A DNA stretch of 64,000 nucleotides from Micromussa lordhowensis (Eukaryota; Cnidaria; Anthozoa; Scleractinia; Lobophylliidae): contig OZ026598.1 of NCBI GenBank assembly GCA_964020085.1, forward strand, positions 19,824,795-19,888,794, written 5' to 3'. The notes under the pieces were generated by a model. That model did not search any database. It had not been told where the DNA came from and worked only from the letters and a program-made list of their open reading frames with translations. A program made the translations under genes and the position numbers. Positions 60,898-64,000 of this stretch are shown here, piece after piece (within the stretch, counting starts at the first letter, position 1; the number at the start of each line of letters is the position of its first letter).

Positions 60898-63733
60898 TCA
60901 ACGGTGCTGATGGATCTGCAGAAGGGCAGGACGGTGTGTCATGGGTGGGATTCGTGGGATCAATAGATTCGCAGTAGGGAGGGGAGGTGTTGTGTAGTTA
61001 GGTGGTGGCTGAGGTACACAGCGTGTTGGGCTGGGGCTGATGTGATCTGAGTTTATCACTGCTTGGGGTGGGCAATCCTGTGGCTTTGCCGATGATGGTT
61101 GAGGTGGCAGCTCTGCTGGTGCTGGACTGGACTTGGTTTGTTTGATTGGTCTGGGTGGTAGCATGGCAAGGTCATCGTCGATGGTGAGTCAAGGTGGCGT
61201 CTGCACTGGTAAATATTTCCTCAAGAACTTGTGGTTGCGGGTGGTCATCCTGCCAGAGCCATCAATGCAGATGACGTACTGGTCAAACTAGCGAACTTTG
61301 ATCACTTTACCCGTCTTGTCCCGTTTAGTGGGGTAGGAGCCAGTCTGGTTCTGGATGCACACATGGTTGCCAACTGCAGGGGTGAGCGTCTCTTGGTGTG
61401 CTCAGACCATCCCTCGGCAGCTTTCATGTGGCGGTTTCTCAGAGCTTCCTCTCTCGTGGCTAGGGTGTCCCTCCAAGTAGGGTGTGGCTGATAACGGCCG
61501 GGCAGGATAGGTATGAAGTCCTTGATGTGGCAAAAGTGCGCCGCAGGCAGTCAATCAGTCCTTTAGATCCCTCCCGTGCTTGCTCTACAATAAGCCAGTT
61601 GAAATTTGGGGAATCCACTCTCGATAATGACGATTAGCCGTGTCATGTCCCCATTGCTTGCTGTAGCCACTGCCATAGTGTGCAATGCTGATGAGGCTGA
61701 TGACGCTAGCCGGTCATCAGTGGTGATGGAGCAGATTCGTGGTTGAGGCTCATTGTGGCGGATGCCAGCCAAGAATGAGCATCCAGGGGCATCCAATTGT
61801 GGTAGAGCAGCCAGAGCAGGCCGCTGCTATGTCATCTGGCAAGACTAGCAGGTCTAGCTTGGTGGTTCCTGTAGGGTGGCGGGCGATGGCATCAGCGGTT
61901 TTGTGTCGCACACCAGGGATGTGTACCATTCGGAACCGGTAACATAAGGTTTTCTCCTTAAGGTTGTGGAGCCTTACGTTGGTGACTTCCTCGAGGGATC
62001 GGTCGCCAAACACTTTGAGTAAAGGCTTGTGGTCCACAGCAATGATCAAGTTGCTGCAACCCAGGACAAAGAATCAAGCTTTATCAAGGGCGTCTGCGAC
62101 GGCAAGGGCTTCTCCCTCCACTGGGGCATAATGAGATTCAGCAGCGTGAGTGAAGCGGCTGCCGACCAGTGTGATTTTCCAGCATGAGCGACAGCCGAAG
62201 GGTTCAGTGGATGAACACTGGCAGTGTTTCTGGGATAGCCAGAATCCAATGCCATTTTTGGACGAGTCGGTTGCTAGGCAGGTTGGTTTGGACTTGTCAC
62301 TCCTCAATTTCACTAATGATCACTGATTTGGATTCTTCAAAGAATTGGTTGAGCTCGTCAGTCCACTTGAAAGGGGTTCTTGGCTGGAGAAGCTGGTGGA
62401 ATGGCAGCATACACTCAATCACAGCGAAGGCGTATGAAACCTGGTTGATCAGTCCAAACCACGAGCGGACATCAGTGATGTTGGCTGGTGTAGGGAAGTC
62501 GTGGATAACACCAAGGTACTTTTTGCGTGGCCGAACATTGCTGGGGTGATCTCAAATCCTGCAAACTCAACAGTTTCAGCCCCGAACACGAACTTGTCTG
62601 GGTTAAGTATAATCCTGTTGTGTCCGCAGATGTGGAGCCATCTTGTTAAGGTCATCTGCCCAAAGGTGAGTGTCGTCAATGCATTTTGTTTTGTCAGGGA
62701 GGTGGGAGACAATCTCGTCAAACCGTCTTGAGTAACCATCGCCGAATGCTATGTAACCCTGGGATGCTGTTTTGTAGTGGTATTGACCCCATGGGGTTAT
62801 GAATGTTGTGAGGTGGCGATCATCTGCATGGAGGGGGATGCTGTGGTAGCCATTCAAGCAGTCAAAGACGGTCTTTTTGGTGTTAGTGGGTATAGAGCGT
62901 GCTTGATGGAATGGGCTCTGTGTGTGATGGGTTTGACATGTGACATGAAGGTTAAGCGCCTGGAAGTCGACTGTGCATCGGGGCTTACCAATCCGTTTTT
63001 GCGTAGATGACCATGCGGTGGCACCATGTGACTCTCCTACCAGTACTGGTTCAAGCATGCCCAGTGATACGTCCTGGTTGAGGCCTGCCTTGACATCTTC
63101 TTGCCAGTGGAGTGGTACCTGTATCGGAGTGTGATGTGCCACCTGATCTGCATTAGGGTCAACCATTAGCCTCATAGGAACGCTGTCCATCAAGGGTAGT
63201 GGCTGGTGTTCGCATGTGTTGAAAGTGCTGGTTCGGTAATAATCTAACAGCCACTGTTGCAGTTGCATCCGGTTGTTTTCAGTTGCTGGGAATGGGATTT
63301 CAGCGGGCTTTGGTGGTGGTGTTCCATGACGTGGACAGGTGCATGATGAGCTGGTTGTGCTCTCAGGTGCATATGTATCACTGTCCGAGCGGGGTTTGTC
63401 TGTTGCATTGCAGGCTGTGTCTGGCTCGGTTGGGCTACATGGGCAGAGGGTCTCACCCACCGTGGGAAAGTTCTTAGTGATCATACCCAGCACCGTGCTG
63501 GTCTCTCGGCTAAGGAAGAGTTTGTCCGAGTCACTTGTCACAGACACTATTTGGCGGCTTTCGAGGGTTTTATCAGACGGTGACCTGCCCAAGAACCTGA
63601 GAATGAGAGCACCCAGGATCTTGATACCATTGTTGTTCACGGCGTGCATTTGCATAGTGACAGGGATCAGGTCACTCTCACACAGGCCGAGGCGACGGAT
63701 GACTTTCATGCTCTGGCAGCCTGTGTCGGCCAT
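60898..63733 (-). mobile_element. Ty3/gypsy retrotransposon remnant, integrase core lost
   Basis: Minus strand, in order: protease-like ADTGCQSMKV at the very start (63,733); reverse transcriptase with GKPRCTVDFQALNLH, VFDCLNGYHSIPLHADDRH, TPWGQYHYKTASQGY and IDDTHLWAD. Then follow the AGFEITP region (62,550), RNase H (CLATDSSKNGIGFWLS and EGEALAVADAL, about 62,310-62,070) with VDHKPLLKVFGDRSLEEVTN and VRHKTADAIARHPTG to about 61,850. Next comes a segment with REEALRNRHMKAAEGWSEHT (61,440), the usual C-terminal end after integrase, and a Pro-rich tail (61,164-60,898). Only about 100 codons separate the last RNase H motif from this C-terminal part, so the ~250-residue zinc-binding and DDE core is missing. 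Gag and both LTRs are not recognised. Confidence 0.8.
62603..63733 (-). CDS. Protease-reverse transcriptase fragment of the gypsy element
   Basis: The longest open frame of the window, 376 residues. An aspartic protease half (ADTGCQS, then ILGALILRFLG) leads through a Ser/Thr/Pro linker with a Cys-rich patch (SSSCTCPRHGTPPPKPAEIP) to the palm and fingers of a gypsy-type reverse transcriptase. The YxDD box reads CIDDTHLWAD, and both Asp are kept. It then shifts frame (62,600) and later domains are in other frames. The start is an internal Met; the true polyprotein began further right. Confidence 0.75.
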   Translation of the reverse strand: MADTGCQSMKVIRRLGLCESDLIPVTMQMHAVNNNGIKILGALILRFLGRSPSDKTLESRQIVSVTSDSDKLFLSRETSTVLGMITKNFPTVGETLCPCSPTEPDTACNATDKPRSDSDTYAPESTTSSSCTCPRHGTPPPKPAEIPFPATENNRMQLQQWLLDYYRTSTFNTCEHQPLPLMDSVPMRLMVDPNADQVAHHTPIQVPLHWQEDVKAGLNQDVSLGMLEPVLVGESHGATAWSSTQKRIGKPRCTVDFQALNLHVTCQTHHTQSPFHQARSIPTNTKKTVFDCLNGYHSIPLHADDRHLTTFITPWGQYHYKTASQGYIAFGDGYSRRFDEIVSHLPDKTKCIDDTHLWADDLNKMAPHLRTQQDYT

Positions 63734-63838
63734 AGCAGAGAGTTGTACTGGTGTCAGCCGTGATGTGGGGGGGGGGGGGTTGTATCCCAGTGCTGTGTTG
63801 TCTTCGGGGTGAGCCGTTGCTGTACGCGTGATGAATGG

Positions 63839-64000
63839 CAGGGTTCGTACGCGTCTTGAAAACCCTTGAAAATCCTTGAATTTCAGGAGTCCGATTTCAA
63901 GGCCTTGAAAGTCCTTGACCTTTTATTGAACAAGATCAAAAAGTATCTGCTTTTAAGGCTTTAAAGTAAATGAAATTCAATGAAAACAAATGTTCAGGTA
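63839..64000. repeat. End of a dispersed repeat, CAGGGTTCGTACG start
   Basis: CAGGGTTCGTACGCGTCTTG is followed by imperfect reiterations of CCTTGAAA(A/G)(T/C)CCTTGA(A/C). CAGGG at an outer end is usual for hAT-type elements. The other end lies outside the window. Confidence 0.5.

Overview
The window is nuclear DNA of an animal. Genes have many short exons with GT-AG introns, intergenic DNA is AT-rich and full of small transposons, and the proteins are metazoan orthologues (PUS7, TP53I3, UBXN11). Membrane-anchored short-chain collagens, a Ngaro/DIRS-type retroelement with an SGNH-hydrolase reading frame and the repeat families point to an anthozoan cnidarian, most likely a stony coral. The organism is an inference; no single sequence proves it.

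Layout. (1) 0.4-21.1 kb holds a cluster of membrane-anchored collagens. On the minus strand two separate transmembrane first exons (9.1-9.5 kb and 2.8-3.2 kb) end in the same splice phase, and both could join a collagen exon at 386-453. On the plus strand a complete five-exon short-chain collagen gene runs from 14,961 to 21,137. (2) 22.65-28.66 kb (minus) is PUS7, a TruD-type RNA pseudouridine synthase, six exons, 678 aa. (3) 28.76-36.77 kb (plus) is a TP53I3/PIG3-type quinone oxidoreductase, five exons, 367 aa, head to head with PUS7. Its first intron carries a decayed DUF3987-like gene and a LINE tail. (4) 37.91-50.63 kb (minus) is UBXN11, sixteen exons, 469 aa, tail to tail with TP53I3. (5) From 50.90 kb (plus) an ankyrin-repeat gene, possibly a TRPA-type channel, starts head to head with UBXN11 and leaves the window unfinished. 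Its introns contain a decayed tyrosine-recombinase retroelement (53-58.3 kb, antisense) with a MITE inside it, and downstream a Ty3/gypsy remnant (60.9-63.7 kb, antisense).

The housekeeping genes alternate in orientation, so two compact divergent promoters (92 bp and 268 bp between start codons) serve two gene pairs each. The collagen genes probably encode type II membrane proteins with a short coiled neck, a collagen triple helix and a cysteine-rich C-terminal domain. At least two carry a furin-type RxKR site that could release the extracellular part.

Repeats make up much of the rest: two tRNA-derived SINE families, several foldback or terminal-inverted-repeat elements (one family with 9-bp target duplications), tandem repeats, and a strong local excess of the octamer TACATGTA in the UBXN11 introns. 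Exon boundaries were deduced by hand from splice consensus, reading phase and family similarity.
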